Assembly (NCBI GenBank): GCA_946699065.1
Contig: CAMPDV010000272.1
Span: 186,001-250,000 of the forward strand
Source of the DNA: Loxodes magnus
Lineage: Eukaryota; Ciliophora; Karyorelictea; Loxodida; Loxodidae
Length of the DNA stretch: 64,000 nt
Direction of reading: 5' to 3'
Shown here: one piece after another, positions 42,001 through 57,000 of the stretch
Position numbering within the stretch: position 1 is the first letter of the stretch
How the letters are laid out: each line of letters opens with the position of its first letter
The notes under the pieces: model-generated
What the model was told of the DNA's origin: nothing
Seen by the model: only the letters and a program-made list of their open reading frames with translations
Database searches by the model: none
Made by a program: the position numbers and the translations under genes

Positions 42001-45000
42001 TCAAGGTACTCGTAAAACTACCAGTATTGAAATCCCATACACGAATCGTTCGATCGCCACTACCAGATACGATCCATTTCGTGTCATTGCTTAGTGCGAT
42101 CGCTATAACTCCTGACTCGTGTCCTTTCAAGGTCCTTGTACAACTACCAGTATTGAAATCCCATACACGAATCGTTCGATCGCCACTACCAGATACGATC
42201 CATTTCGTGTCATTGCTTAGTGCGATCGCTATAACTACAAACTCGTGTCCTTTCAAGGTCCTTGTACAACTACCAGTATTGAAATCCCATACACGAATCG
42301 TTCGATCGCCACTACCAGATACGATCCATTTCGTGTCATTGCTTAGTGCGATCGCTATAACTCCTGACTCGTGTCCTTTCAAGGTCCTCGTACCACTACC
42401 CGTATTGAAATCCCATACACGAATCGTTCCATAGTCACTACCAGATACGATCCATTTCGTGTCATTGCTTAGTGCGATCGCTACGAATCAATTCTCGTGT
42501 CCTTTCAAGGTCCTCGTACAACTACCCTTATTGAAATCCCATACACGAATCGTTCGATCGTCACTACCAGATACGATCCATTTCGTGTCATTGCTTAGTG
42601 CGATCGCTACGAATCAATTCTCGTGTCCTTTCAAGGTCCTCGTACAACTACCAGTATTGAAATCCCATACACGAATCGTTCGATCGCCACTACCAGATAC
42701 GATCCATTTCGTGTCATTGCTTAGTGCGATCGCTACAACTCATAACTCGTGTACTTTCAAGGTACTCGTAAAACTACCAGTATTGAAATCCCATACACGA
42801 ATCGTTCCATCGCCACTACCAGATACGATCCATTTCGTGTCATTGCTTAGTGCGATCGCTACAACTACAAACTCGTGTACTTTCAAGGTACTCGTAAAAC
42901 TACCAGTATTGAAATCCCATACACGAATCGTTCCATCGCCACTACCAGATACGATCCATTTCGTGTCATTGCTTAGTGCGATCGCTCCAACTCAATTCTC
43001 GTGTCCTTTCAAGGTCCTCGTACAACTACCCGTATTGAAATCCCATACACGAATCGTTCGATCGCCACTACCAGATACGATCCATTTCGTGTCATTGCTT
43101 AGTGCGATCGCTATAACTCCTGACTCGTTTCCTTTCAAGGTCCTCGTACAACTACCAGTATTGAAATCCCATACCCGAATCGTTCCATCGTAACTACCAG
43201 ATACGATCCATTTCGTGTCATTGCTTAGTGCGATCGCTACAACTCAATTCTCGTGTCCTTTCAAGGTCCTCGTACAACTACCCGTATTGAAATCCCATAC
43301 ACGAATCGTTCGATCGCCACTACCAGATACGATCCATTTCGTGTCATTGCTTAGTGCGATCGCTACAACTCAATCCTCGTGTCCTTTCAAGGTCCTCGTA
43401 CAACTACCAGTATTGAAATCCCATACACGAATCGTTCGATCGCCACTACCAGATACGATCCATTTCGTGTCATTGCTTAGTGCGATCGCTATAACTCCTG
43501 ACTCGTGTCCTTTCAAGGTCCTCGTACAACTACCAGTATTGAAATCCCATACACGAATCGTTCGATCGCCACTACCAGATACGATCCATTTCGTGTCATT
43601 GCTTAGTGCGATCGCTACGACTCTATTCTCGTGTCCTTTCAAGGTCCTCGTACAACTACCCGTATTGAAATCCCATACACGAATCGTTCCATCGTAACTA
43701 CCAGATACGATCCATTTCGTGTCATTGCTTAGTGCGATCGCTACAACTCAATTCTCGTGTCCTTTCAAGGTCCTCGTACAACTACCCGTATTGAAATCCC
43801 ATACACGAATCGTTCGATCGCCACTACCAGATACGATCCATTTCGTGTCATTGCTTAGTGCGATCGCTCCAACTCAATCCTCGTGTCCTTTCAAGGTCCT
43901 CGTACAACTACCAGTATTGAAATCCCATACACGAATCGTTCGATCGCCACTACCAGATACGATCCATTTCGTGTCATTGCTTAGTGCGATCGCTACGACT
44001 CAATTCTCGTGTCCTTTCAAGGTCCTCGTACAACTACCCTTATTGAAATCCCATACACGAATCGTTCGATCGCCACTACCAGATACGATCCATTTCGTGT
44101 CATTGCTTAGTGCGATCGCTACGACTCAATTCTCGTGTCCTTTCAAGGTCCTCGTACAACTACCAGTATTGAAATCCCATACACGAATCGTTCGATCGCC
44201 ACTACCAGATACGATCCATTTCGTGTCATTGCTTAGTGCGATCGCTCCAACTACAAACTCGTGTCCTTTCAAGGTCCTCGTACAACTACCCGTATTGAAA
44301 TCCCATACACGAATCGTTCCATCGTCACTACCAGATACGATCCATTTCGTGTCATTGCTTAGTGCGATCGCTACGACTCAATTCTCGTGTCCTTTCAAGG
44401 TCCTCGTACAACTACCCGTATTGAAATCCCATACACGAATCGTTCGATCGCCACTACCAGATACGATCCATTTCGTGTCATTGCTTAGTGCGATCGCTAC
44501 GACTCAATTCTCGTGTCCTTTCAAGGTCCTCGTACAACTACCAGTATTGAAATCCCATACACGAATCGTTCGATCGCCACTACCAGATACGATCCATTTC
44601 GTGTCATTGCTTAGTGCGATCGCTACGACTCAATTCTCGTGTCCTTTCAAGGTCCTCGTACAACTACCCGTATTGAAATCCCATACACGAATCGTTCCAT
44701 CGTAACTACCAGATACGATCCATTTCGTGTCATTGCTTAGTGCGATCGCTACGACTCAATTCTCGTGTCCTTTCAAGGTCCTCGTACAACTACCCGTATT
44801 GAAATCCCATACACGAATCGTTCCATCGTAACTACCAGATACGATCCATTTCGTGTCATTGCTTAGTGCGATCGCTACAACTCAATTCTCGTGTCCTTTC
44901 AAGGTCCTCGTACAACTACCCGTATTGAAATCCCATACACGAATCGTTCGATCGCCACTACCAGATACGATCCATTTCGTGTCATTGCTTAGTGCGATCG

Positions 45001-48000
45001 CTACGACTCTATTCTCGTGTCCTTTCAAGGTCCTCGTACAACTACCAGTATTGAAATCCCATACCCGAATCGTTCCATCGTAACAACCAGATACGATCCA
45101 TTTCGTGTCATTGCTTAGTGCGATCGCTACAACTCATAACTCGTGTACTTTCAAGGTACTCGTAAAACTACCAGTATTGAAATCCCATACACGAATCGTT
45201 CGATCGCCACTACCAGATACGATCCATTTCGTGTCATTGCTTAGTGCGATCGCTATAACTCCTGACTCGTGTCCTTTCAAGGTCCTTGTACAACTACCAG
45301 TATTGAAATCCCATACACGAATCGTTCGATCGCCACTACCAGATACGATCCATTTCGTGTCATTGCTTAGTGCGATCGCTATAACTACAAACTCGTGTCC
45401 TTTCAAGGTCCTTGTACAACTACCAGTATTGAAATCCCATACACGAATCGTTCGATCGCCACTACCAGATACGATCCATTTCGTGTCATTGCTTAGTGCG
45501 ATCGCTATAACTCCTGACTCGTGTCCTTTCAAGGTCCTCGTACCACTACCCGTATTGAAATCCCATACACGAATCGTTCCATAGTCACTACCAGATACGA
45601 TCCATTTCGTGTCATTGCTTAGTGCGATCGCTACGAATCAATTCTCGTGTCCTTTCAAGGTCCTCGTACAACTACCCTTATTGAAATCCCATACACGAAT
45701 CGTTCGATCGTCACTACCAGATACGATCCATTTCGTGTCATTGCTTAGTGCGATCGCTACGAATCAATTCTCGTGTCCTTTCAAGGTCCTCGTACAACTA
45801 CCAGTATTGAAATCCCATACACGAATCGTTCGATCGCCACTACCAGATACGATCCATTTCGTGTCATTGCTTAGTGCGATCGCTACAACTCATAACTCGT
45901 GTACTTTCAAGGTACTCGTAAAACTACCAGTATTGAAATCCCATACACGAATCGTTCCATCGCCACTACCAGATACGATCCATTTCGTGTCATTGCTTAG
46001 TGCGATCGCTACAACTACAAACTCGTGTACTTTCAAGGTACTCGTAAAACTACCAGTATTGAAATCCCATACACGAATCGTTCCATCGCCACTACCAGAT
46101 ACGATCCATTTCGTGTCATTGCTTAGTGCGATCGCTCCAACTCAATTCTCGTGTCCTTTCAAGGTCCTCGTACAACTACCCGTATTGAAATCCCATACAC
46201 GAATCGTTCGATCGCCACTACCAGATACGATCCATTTCGTGTCATTGCTTAGTGCGATCGCTATAACTCCTGACTCGTTTCCTTTCAAGGTCCTCGTACA
46301 ACTACCAGTATTGAAATCCCATACACGAATCGTTCGATCGCCACTACCAGATACGATCCATTTCGTGTCATTGCTTAGTGCGATCGCTATAACTCCTGAC
46401 TCGTGTCCTTTCAAGGTCCTCGTACAACTACCAGTATTGAAATCCCATACACGAATCGTTCCATCGTCACTACCAGATACGATCCATTTCGTGTCATTGC
46501 TTAGTGCGATCGCTACAACTCATAACTCGTGTACTTTCAAGGTACTCGTACAACTACCAGTATTGAAATCCCATACACGAATCGTTCGATCGCCACTACC
46601 AGATACGATCCATTTCGTGTCATTGCTTAGTGCGATCGCTACAACTCCTGACTCGTTTCCTTTCAAGGTCCTCGTACAACTACCCGTATTGAAATCCCAT
46701 ACACGAATCGTTCCATCGTAACTACCAGATACGATCCATTTCGTGTCATTGCTTAGTGCGATCGCTATAACTCCTGACTCGTTTCCTTTCAAGGTCCTCG
46801 TACAACTACCCGTATTGAAATCCCATACACGAATCGTTCCATCGTCACTACCAGATACGATCCATTTCGTGTCATTGCTTAGTGCGATCGCTCCAACTAC
46901 AAACTCGTGTCCTATCAAGGTCCTCGTACAACTACCCGTATTGAAATCCCATACACGAATCGTTCGATCGCCACTACCAGATACGATCCATTTCGTGTCA
47001 TTGCTTAGTGCGATCGCTATAACTCCTGACTCGTGTCCTTTCAAGGTCCTCGTACAACTACCAGTATTGAAATCCCATACACGAATCGTTCGATCGCCAC
47101 TACCAGATACGATCCATTTCGTGTCATTGCTTAGTGCGATCGCTACAACTCATAACTCGTGTACTTTCAAGGTACTCGTAAAACTACCAGTATTGAAATC
47201 CCATACACGAATCGTTCCATCGTAACTACCAGATACGATCCATTTCGTGTCATTGCTTAGTGCGATCGCTATAACTCCTGACTCGTGTCCTTTCAAGGTC
47301 CTTGTACAACTACCAGTATTGAAATCCCATACACGAATCGTTCGATCGCCACTACCAGATACGATCCATTTCGTGTCATTGCTTAGTGCGATCGCTACAA
47401 CTCAATTCTCGTGTCCTTTCAAGGTCCTCGTACAACTACCCTTATTGAAATCCCATACACGAATCGTTCGATCGCCACTACCAGATACGATCCATTTCGT
47501 GTCATTGCTTAGTGCGATCGCTATAACTCCTGACTCGTGTCCTTTCAAGGTCCTCGTACAACTACCCGTATTGAAATCCCATACACGAATCGTTCCATCG
47601 CCACTACCAGATACGATCCATTTCGTGTCATTGCTTAGTGCGATCGCTATAACTCCTGACTCGTGTCCTTTCAAGGTCCTCGTACCACTACCCGTATTGA
47701 AATCCCATACACGAATCGTTCCATCGTCACTACCAGATACGATCCATTTCGTGTCATTGCTTAGTGCGATCGCTACGAATCAATTCTCGTGTCCTTTCAA
47801 GGTCCTCGTACAACTACCAGTATTGAAATCCCATACACGAATCGTTCGATCGCCACTACCAGATACGATCCATTTCGTGTCATTGCTTAGTGCGATCGCT
47901 ACGACTCTATTCTCGTGTCCTTTCAAAGTCCTCGTACCACTACCCGTATTGAAATCCCATACACGAATCGTTCCATCGTCACTACCAGATACGATCCATT

Positions 48001-51000
48001 TCGTGTCATTGCTTAGTGCGATCGCTACGAATCAATTCTCGTGTCCTTTCAAGGTCCTCGTACAACTACCCTTATTGAAATCCCATACACGAATCGTTCG
48101 ATCGCCACTACCAGATACGATCCATTTCGTGTCATTGCTTAGTGCGATCGCTACGACTCAATTCTCGTGTCCTTTCAAGGTCCTCGTACAACTACCAGTA
48201 TTGAAATCCCATACACGAATCGTTCGATCGCCACTACCAGATACGATCCATTTCGTGTCATTGCTTAGTGCGATCGCTACGACTCAATTCTCGTGTCCTT
48301 TCAAGGTCCTCGTACAACTACCAGTATTGAAATCCCATACACGAATCGTTCGATCGCCACTACCAGATACGATCCATTTCGTGTCATTGCTTAGTGCGAT
48401 CGCTACAACTCAATTCTCGTGTCCTTTCAAGGTCCTCGTACAACTACCAGTATTGAAATCCCATACACGAATCGTTCCATCGTCACTACCAGATACGATC
48501 CATTTCGTGTCATTGCTTAGTGCGATCGCTACGAATCACCTCTCGTGTCCTTTCAAGGTCCTCGTACAACTACCCTTATTGAAATCCCATACACGAATCG
48601 TTCCATCGTCACTACCAGATACGATCCATTTCGTGTCATTGCTTAGTGCGATCGCTATAACTCCTGACTCGTGTCCTTTCAAGGTCCTCGTACCACTACC
48701 CGTATTGAAATCCCATACACGAATCGTTCCATCGCCACTACCAGATACGATCCATTTCGTGTCATTGCTTAGTGCGATCGCTACAACTCAATTCTCGTGT
48801 CCTTTCAAGGTCCTCGTACAACTACCCTTATTGAAATCCCATACACGAATCGTTCGATCGCCACTACCAGATACGATCCATTTCGTGTCATTGCTTAGTG
48901 CGATCGCTATAACTCCTGACTCGTGTCCTTTCAAGGTCCTCGTACAACTACCCGTATTGAAATCCCATACACGAATCGTTCGATCGCCACTACCAGATAC
49001 GATCCATTTCGTGTCATTGCTTAGTGCGATCGCTACAACTCAATTCTCGTGTCCTTTCAAGGTCCTCGTACAACTACCCGTATTGAAATCCCATACACGA
49101 ATCGTTCCATCGCCACTACCAGATACGATCCATTTCGTGTCATTGCTTAGTGCGATCGCTACAACTCAATTCTCGTGTACTTTCAAGGTCCTCGTACAAC
49201 TACCAGTATTGAAATCCCATACACGAATCGTTCCATCGTCACTACCAGATACGATCCATTTCGTGTCATTGCTTAGTGCGATCGCTACGACTCTATTCTC
49301 GTGTCCTTTCAAGGTCCTCGTACAACTACCCGTATTGAAATCCCATACACGAATCGTTCCATCGTCACTACCAGATACGATCCATTTCGTGTCATTGCTT
49401 AGTGCGATCGCTACAACTCATAACTCGTGTACTTTCAAGGTACTCGTAAAACTACCAGTATTGAAATCCCATACACGAATCGTTCCATCGCCACTACCAG
49501 ATACGATCCATTTCGTGTCATTGCTTAGTGCGATCGCTCCAACTCAATTCTCGTGTCCTTTCAAGGTCCTCGTACAACTACCCGTATTGAAATCCCATAC
49601 ACGAATCGTTCGATCGCCACTACCAGATACGATCCATTTCGTGTCATTGCTTAGTGCGATCGCTATAACTCCTGACTCGTTTCCTTTCAAGGTCCTCGTA
49701 CAACTACCAGTATTGAAATCCCATACACGAATCGTTCGATCGCCACTACCAGATACGATCCATTTCGTGTCATTGCTTAGTGCGATCGCTATAACTCCTG
49801 ACTCGTGTCCTTTCAAGGTCCTCGTACAACTACCAGTATTGAAATCCCATACACGAATCGTTCCATCGTCACTACCAGATACGATCCATTTCGTGTCATT
49901 GCTTAGTGCGATCGCTATAACTCCTGACTCGTGTCCTTTCAAGGTACTCGTAAAACTACCAGTATTGAAATCCCATACACGAATCGTTCGATCGCCACTA
50001 CCAGATACGATCCATTTCGTGTCATTGCTTAGTGCGATCGCTCCAACTCAATCCTCGTGTCCTATCAAGGTCCTCGTACAACTACCCGTATTGAAATCCC
50101 ATACACGAATCGTTCCATCGTAACTACCAGATACGATCCATTTCGTGTCATTGCTTAGTGCGATCGCTATAACTCCTGACTCGTGTCCTATCAAGGTCCT
50201 CGTACAACTACCCGTATTGAAATCCCATACCCGAATCGTTCCATCGTAACTACCAGATACGATCCATTTCGTGTCATTGCTTAGTGCGATCGCTATAACT
50301 CAATTCTCGTGTCCTTTCAAGGTCCTCGTACAACTACCAGTATTGAAATCCCATACCCGAATCGTTCCATCGTAACTACCAGATACGATCCATTTCGTGT
50401 CATTGCTTAGTGCGATCGCTATAACTACAAACTCCTTTCCTTTCAAGGTCCTCGTACAACTACCAGTATTGAAATCCCATACCCGAATCGTTCCATCGTA
50501 ACTACCAGATACGATCCATTTCGTGTCATTGCTTAGTGCGATCGCTACAACTCAATTCTCGTGTCCTTTCAAGGTCCTCGTACAACTACCCGTATTGAAA
50601 TCCCATACACGAATCGTTCGATCGCCACTACCAGATACGATCCATTTCGTGTCATTGCTTAGTGCGATCGCTCCAACTCAATCCTCGTGTCCTTTCAAGG
50701 TCCTCGTACAACTACCAGTATTGAAATCCCATACACGAATCGTTCGATCGCCACTACCAGATACGATCCATTTCGTGTCATTGCTTAGTGCGATCGCTAT
50801 AACTCCTGACTCGTGTCCTTTCAAGGTCCTCGTACAACTACCAGTATTGAAATCCCATACACGAATCGTTCCATCGTCACTACCAGATACGATCCATTTC
50901 GTGTCATTGCTTAGTGCGATCGCTACAACTCATAACTCGTGTACTTTCAAGGTCCTTGTACAACTACCCGTATTGAAATCCCATACACGAATCGTTCCAT

Positions 51001-54000
51001 CGTCACTACCAGATACGATCCATTTCGTGTCATTGCTTAGTGCGATCGCTCCAACTAAAAACTCGTGTCCTTTCAAGGTCCTTGTACAACTACCAGTATT
51101 GAAATCCCATACACGAATCGTTCCATCGTCACTACCAGATACGATCCATTTCGTGTCATTGCTTAGTGCGATCGCTACAACTCAATTCTCGTGTCCTTTC
51201 AAGGTCCTCGTACAACTACCCGTATTGAAATCCCATACACGAATCGTTCCATCGCCACTACCAGATACGATCCATTTCGTGTCATTGCTTAGTGCGATCG
51301 CTATAACTCCTGACTCGTGTCCTTTCAAGGTCCTCGTACCACTACCCGTATTGAAATCCCATACACGAATCGTTCGATCGTCACTACCAGATACGATCCA
51401 TTTCGTGTCATTGCTTAGTGCGATCGCTACAACTCAATTCTCGTGTCCTTTCAAGGTCCTCGTACAACTACCCGTATTGAAATCCCATACACGAATCGTT
51501 CGATCGCCACTACCAGATACGATCCATTTCGTGTCATTGCTTAGTGCGATCGCTACGACTCTATTCTCGTGTCCTTTCAAGGTCCTCGTACCACTACCCG
51601 TATTGAAATCCCATACACGAATCGTTCCATCGTCACTACCAGATACGATCCATTTCGTGTCATTGCTTAGTGCGATCGCTATAACTCCTGACTCGTTTCC
51701 TTTCAAGGTCCTCGTACAACTACCCGTATTGAAATCCCATACACGAATCGTTCCATCGTAACTACCAGATACGATCCATTTCGTGTCATTGCTTAGTGCG
51801 ATCGCTACGACTCTATTCTCGTGTCCTTTCAAGGTCCTCGTACAACTACCAGTATTGAAATCCCATACACAAATCGTTCGATCGCCACTACCAGATACGA
51901 TCCATTTCGTGTCATTGCTTAGTGCGATCGCTACAACTCAATTCTCGTGTCCTTTCAAGGTCCTCGTACAACTACCAGTATTGAAATCCCATACACGAAT
52001 CGTTCGATCGCCACTACCAGATACGATCCATTTCGTGTCATTGCTTAGTGCGATCGCTACGACTCTATTCTCGTGTCCTTTCAAGGTCCTCGTACCACTA
52101 CCCGTATTGAAATCCCATACACGAATCGTTCCATCGTAACTACCAGATACGATCCATTTCGTGTCATTGCTTAGTGCGATCGCTACAACTCAATTCTCGT
52201 GTCCTTTCAAGGTCCTCGTACAACTACCCGTATTGAAATCCCATACACGAATCGTTCGATCGCCACTACCAGATACGATCCATTTCGTGTCATTGCTTAG
52301 TGCGATCGCTATAACTCCTGACTCGTGTCCTTTCAAGGTCCTCGTACAACTACCAGTATTGAAATCCCATACACGAATCGTTCGATCGCCACTACCAGAT
52401 ACGATCCATTTCGTGTCATTGCTTAGTGCGATCGCTATAACTCCTGACTCGTGTCCTTTCAAGGTCCTCGTACAACTACCAGTATTGAAATCCCATACAC
52501 GAATCGTTCCATCGTCACTACCAGATACGATCCATTTCGTGTCATTGCTTAGTGCGATCGCTACGAATCAATTCTCGTGTCCTTTCAAGGTCCTCGTACA
52601 ACTACCCTTATTGAAATCCCATACACGAATCGTTCGATTGCCACTACCAGATACGATCCATTTCGTGTCATTGCTTAGTGCGATCGCTACGACTCTATTC
52701 TCGTGTCCTTTCAAGGTCCTCGTACCACTACCCGTATTGAAATCCCATACACGAATCGTTCCATCGTCACTACCAGATACGATCCATTTCGTGTCATTGC
52801 TTAGTGCGATCGCTACGAATCAATTCTCGTGTCCTTTCAAGGTCCTCGTACAACTACCCTTATTGAAATCCCATACACGAATCGTTCCATCGTCACTACC
52901 AGATACGATCCATTTCGTGTCATTGCTTAGTGCGATCGCTACGACTCTATTCTCGTGTCCTTTCAAGGTCCTTGTACAACTACCCGTATTGAAATCCCAT
53001 ACACGAATCGTTCCATCGTCACTACCAGATACGATCCATTTCGTGTCATTGCTTAGTGCGATCGCTCCAACTACAAACTCGTGTCCTTTCAACGTCCTTG
53101 TACAACTACCAGTATTGAAATCCCATACACGAATCGTTCCATCGTCACTACCAGATACGATCCATTTCGTGTCATTGCTTAGTGCGATCGCTACAACTCA
53201 TAACTCGTGTACTTTCAAGGTCCTCGTACAACTACCAGTATTGAAATCCCATACACGAATCGTTCCATCGTAACTACCAGATACGATCCATTTCGTGTCA
53301 TTGCTTAGTGCGATCGCTACAACTCATAACTCGTGTACTTTCAAGGTACTCGTAAAACTACCAGTATTGAAATCCCATACACGAATCGTTCGATCGCCAC
53401 TACCAGATACGATCCATTTCGTGTCATTGCTTAGTGCGATCGCTACGAATCAATTCTCGTGTCCTTTCAAGGTCCTCGTACAACTACCCTTATTGAAATC
53501 CCATACACGAATCGTTCGATCGCCACTACCAGATACGATCCATTTCGTGTCATTGCTTAGTGCGATCGCTCCAACTCAATTCTCGTGTCCTTTCAAGGTC
53601 CTCGTACAACTACCAGTATTGAAATCCCATACACGAATCGTTCGATCGCCACTACCAGATACGATCCATTTCGTGTCATTGCTTAGTGCGATCGCTACAA
53701 CTCATAACTCGTGTACTTTCAAGGTCCTCGTACAACTACCAGTATTGAAATCCCATACACGAATCGTTCGATCGCCACTACCAGATACGATCCATTTCGT
53801 GTCATTGCTTAGTGCGATCGCTACGACTCTATTCTCGTGTCCTTTCAAGGTCCTTGTACAACTACCCGTATTGAAATCCCATACACGAATCGTTCCATCG
53901 TCACTACCAGATACGATCCATTTCGTGTCATTGCTTAGTGCGATCGCTCCAACTCAATCCTCGTGTCCTTTCAAGGTCCTTGTACAACTACCAGTATTGA

Positions 54001-57000
54001 AATCCCATACACGAATCGTTCGATCGCCACTACCAGATACGATCCATTTCGTGTCATTGCTTAGTGCGATCGCTCCAACTACAAACTCGTGTCCTTTCAA
54101 GGTCCTTGTACAACTACCAGTATTGAAATCCCATACACGAATCGTTCCATCGTAACTACCAGATACGATCCATTTCGTGTCATTGCTTTGTGCGATCGCT
54201 ATAACTCCTGACTCGTGTCCTTTCAAGGTCCTCGTACAACTACCAGTATTGAAATCCCATACACGAATCGTTCCATCGTAACTACCAGATACGATCCATT
54301 TCGTGTCATTGCTTAGTGCGATCGCTACAACTCATAACTCGTGTACTTTCAAGGTCCTTGTACAACTACCAGTATTGAAATCCCATACACGAATCGTTCG
54401 ATCGCCACTACCAGATACGATCCATTTCGTGTCATTGCTTAGTGCGATCGCTACGACTCTATTCTCGTGTCCTTTCAAGGTCCTTGTACAACTACCAGTA
54501 TTGAAATCCCATACACGAATCGTTCCATCGTCACTACCAGATACGATCCATTTCGTGTCATTGCTTTGTGCGATCGCTCCAACTACAAACTCGTGTCCTT
54601 TCAAGGTCCTTGTACAACTACCAGTATTGAAATCCCATACACGAATCGTTCCATCGTAACTACCAGATACGATCCATTTCGTGTCATTGCTTAGTGCGAT
54701 CGCTACAACTCAATTCTCGTGTCCTTTCAAGGTCCTCGTACAACTACCCGTATTGAAATCCCATACACGAATCGTTCGATCGTCACTACCAGATACGATC
54801 CATTTCGTGTCATTGCTTAGTGCGATCGCTACAACTCAATTCTCGTGTCCTTTCAAGGTCCTCGTACAACTACCCGTATTGAAATCCCATACACGAATCG
54901 TTCGATCGCCACTACCAGATACGATCCATTTCGTGTCATTGCTTAGTGCGATCGCTCCAACTCAATCCTCGTGTCCTTTCAAGGTCCTCGTACAACTACC
55001 CGTATTGAAATCCCATACACGAATCGTTCGATCGCCACTACCAGATACGATCCATTTCGTGTCATTGCTTAGTGCGATCGCTATAACTCCTGACTCGTGT
55101 CCTTTCAAGGTCCTCGTACAACTACCAGTATTGAAATCCCATACACGAATCGTTCGATCGCCACTACCAGATACGATCCATTTCGTGTCATTGCTTAGTG
55201 CGATCGCTATAACTCCTGACTCGTGTCCTTTCAAGGTACTCGTAAAACTACCAGTATTGAAATCCCATACACGAATCGTTCGATCGCCACTACCAGATAC
55301 GATCCATTTCGTGTCATTGCTTAGTGCGATCGCTCCAACTCAATCCTCGTGTCCTATCAAGGTCCTCGTACAACTACCCGTATTGAAATCCCATACACGA
55401 ATCGTTCGATCGCCACTACCAGATACGATCCATTTCGTGTCATTGCTTAGTGCGATCGCTCCAACTCAATCCTCGTGTCCTTTCAAGGTCCTCGTACAAC
55501 TACCAGTATTGAAATCCCATACACGAATCGTTCCATCGTCACTACCAGATACGATCCATTTCGTGTCATTGCTTAGTGCGATCGCTACGACTCTATTCTC
55601 GTGTCCTTTCCAAATCCTCGTACCACTACCCGTATTGAAATCCCATACACGAATCGTTCGATCGCCACTACCAGATACGATCCATTTCGTGTCATTGCTT
55701 AGTGCGATCGCTATAACTCCTGACTCGTGTCCTTTCAAGGTCCTCGTACAACTACCCGTATTGAAATCCCATACACGAATCGTTCCATCGTCACTACCAG
55801 ATACGATCCATTTCGTGTCATTGCTTAGTGCGATCGCTACAACTCATAACTCGTGTACTTTCAAGGTCCTCGTACAACTACCAGTATTGAAATCCCATAC
55901 ACGAATCGTTCGATCGCCACTACCAGATACGATCCATTTCGTGTCATTGCTTAGTGCGATCGCTACAACTCATAACTCGTGTCCTATCAAGGTCCTCGTA
56001 CAACTACCCGTATTGAAATCCCATACCCGAATCGTTCCATCGTAACTACCAGATACGATCCATTTCGTGTCATTGCTTAGTGCGATCGCTATAACTCAAT
56101 TCTCGTGTCCTTTCAAGGTCCTCGTACAACTACCAGTATTGAAATCCCATACCCGAATCGTTCCATCGTAACTACCAGATACGATCCATTTCGTGTCATT
56201 GCTTAGTGCGATCGCTATAACTACAAACTCCTTTCCTTTCAAGGTCCTCGTACAACTACCAGTATTGAAATCCCATACCCGAATCGTTCCATCGTAACTA
56301 CCAGATACGATCCATTTCGTGTCATTGCTTAGTGCGATCGCTACAACTCAATTCTCGTGTCCTTTCAAGGTCCTCGTACAACTACCCGTATTGAAATCCC
56401 ATACACGAATCGTTCGATCGCCACTACCAGATACGATCCATTTCGTGTCATTGCTTAGTGCGATCGCTCCAACTCAATCCTCGTGTCCTTTCAAGGTCCT
56501 CGTACAACTACCAGTATTGAAATCCCATACACGAATCGTTCGATCGCCACTACCAGATACGATCCATTTCGTGTCATTGCTTAGTGCGATCGCTATAACT
56601 CCTGACTCGTGTCCTTTCAAGGTCCTCGTACAACTACCAGTATTGAAATCCCATACACGAATCGTTCCATCGTCACTACCAGATACGATCCATTTCGTGT
56701 CATTGCTTAGTGCGATCGCTACAACTCATAACTCGTGTACTTTCAAGGTCCTTGTACAACTACCCGTATTGAAATCCCATACACGAATCGTTCCATCGTC
56801 ACTACCAGATACGATCCATTTCGTGTCATTGCTTAGTGCGATCGCTCCAACTAAAAACTCGTGTCCTTTCAAGGTCCTTGTACAACTACCAGTATTGAAA
56901 TCCCATACACGAATCGTTCCATCGTCACTACCAGATACGATCCATTTCGTGTCATTGCTTAGTGCGATCGCTACAACTCAATTCTCGTGTCCTTTCAAGG

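Larger units (their letters stand above)
32640..43000 (-). repeat. Large duplication, offset about 6414 bp (51 units minus 12 bp)
   Basis: From about 32.65 to 36.5 kb the unit order repeats at 39.06-42.9 kb: 32895 with 39309, 33525 with 39939, 34029 with 40443, 35541 with 41955. The offset is 51 units less 12 bp, which is exactly the net of the indels between 36.58 and 39.01 kb. Confidence 0.85.

Noticed and set aside
47247..50123. Long plus-strand open frames (up to 958 codons) of a repeated 42-residue unit containing LKSHTRIV and DTIHFVSLL
   Set aside because: This is the exact antisense of the WD40 units. It is open because the unit lacks stops in that phase, and it closes with TAA wherever the WD40 strand has a Tyr TAC codon. 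It matches no family I know, while the minus strand is plainly WD40.
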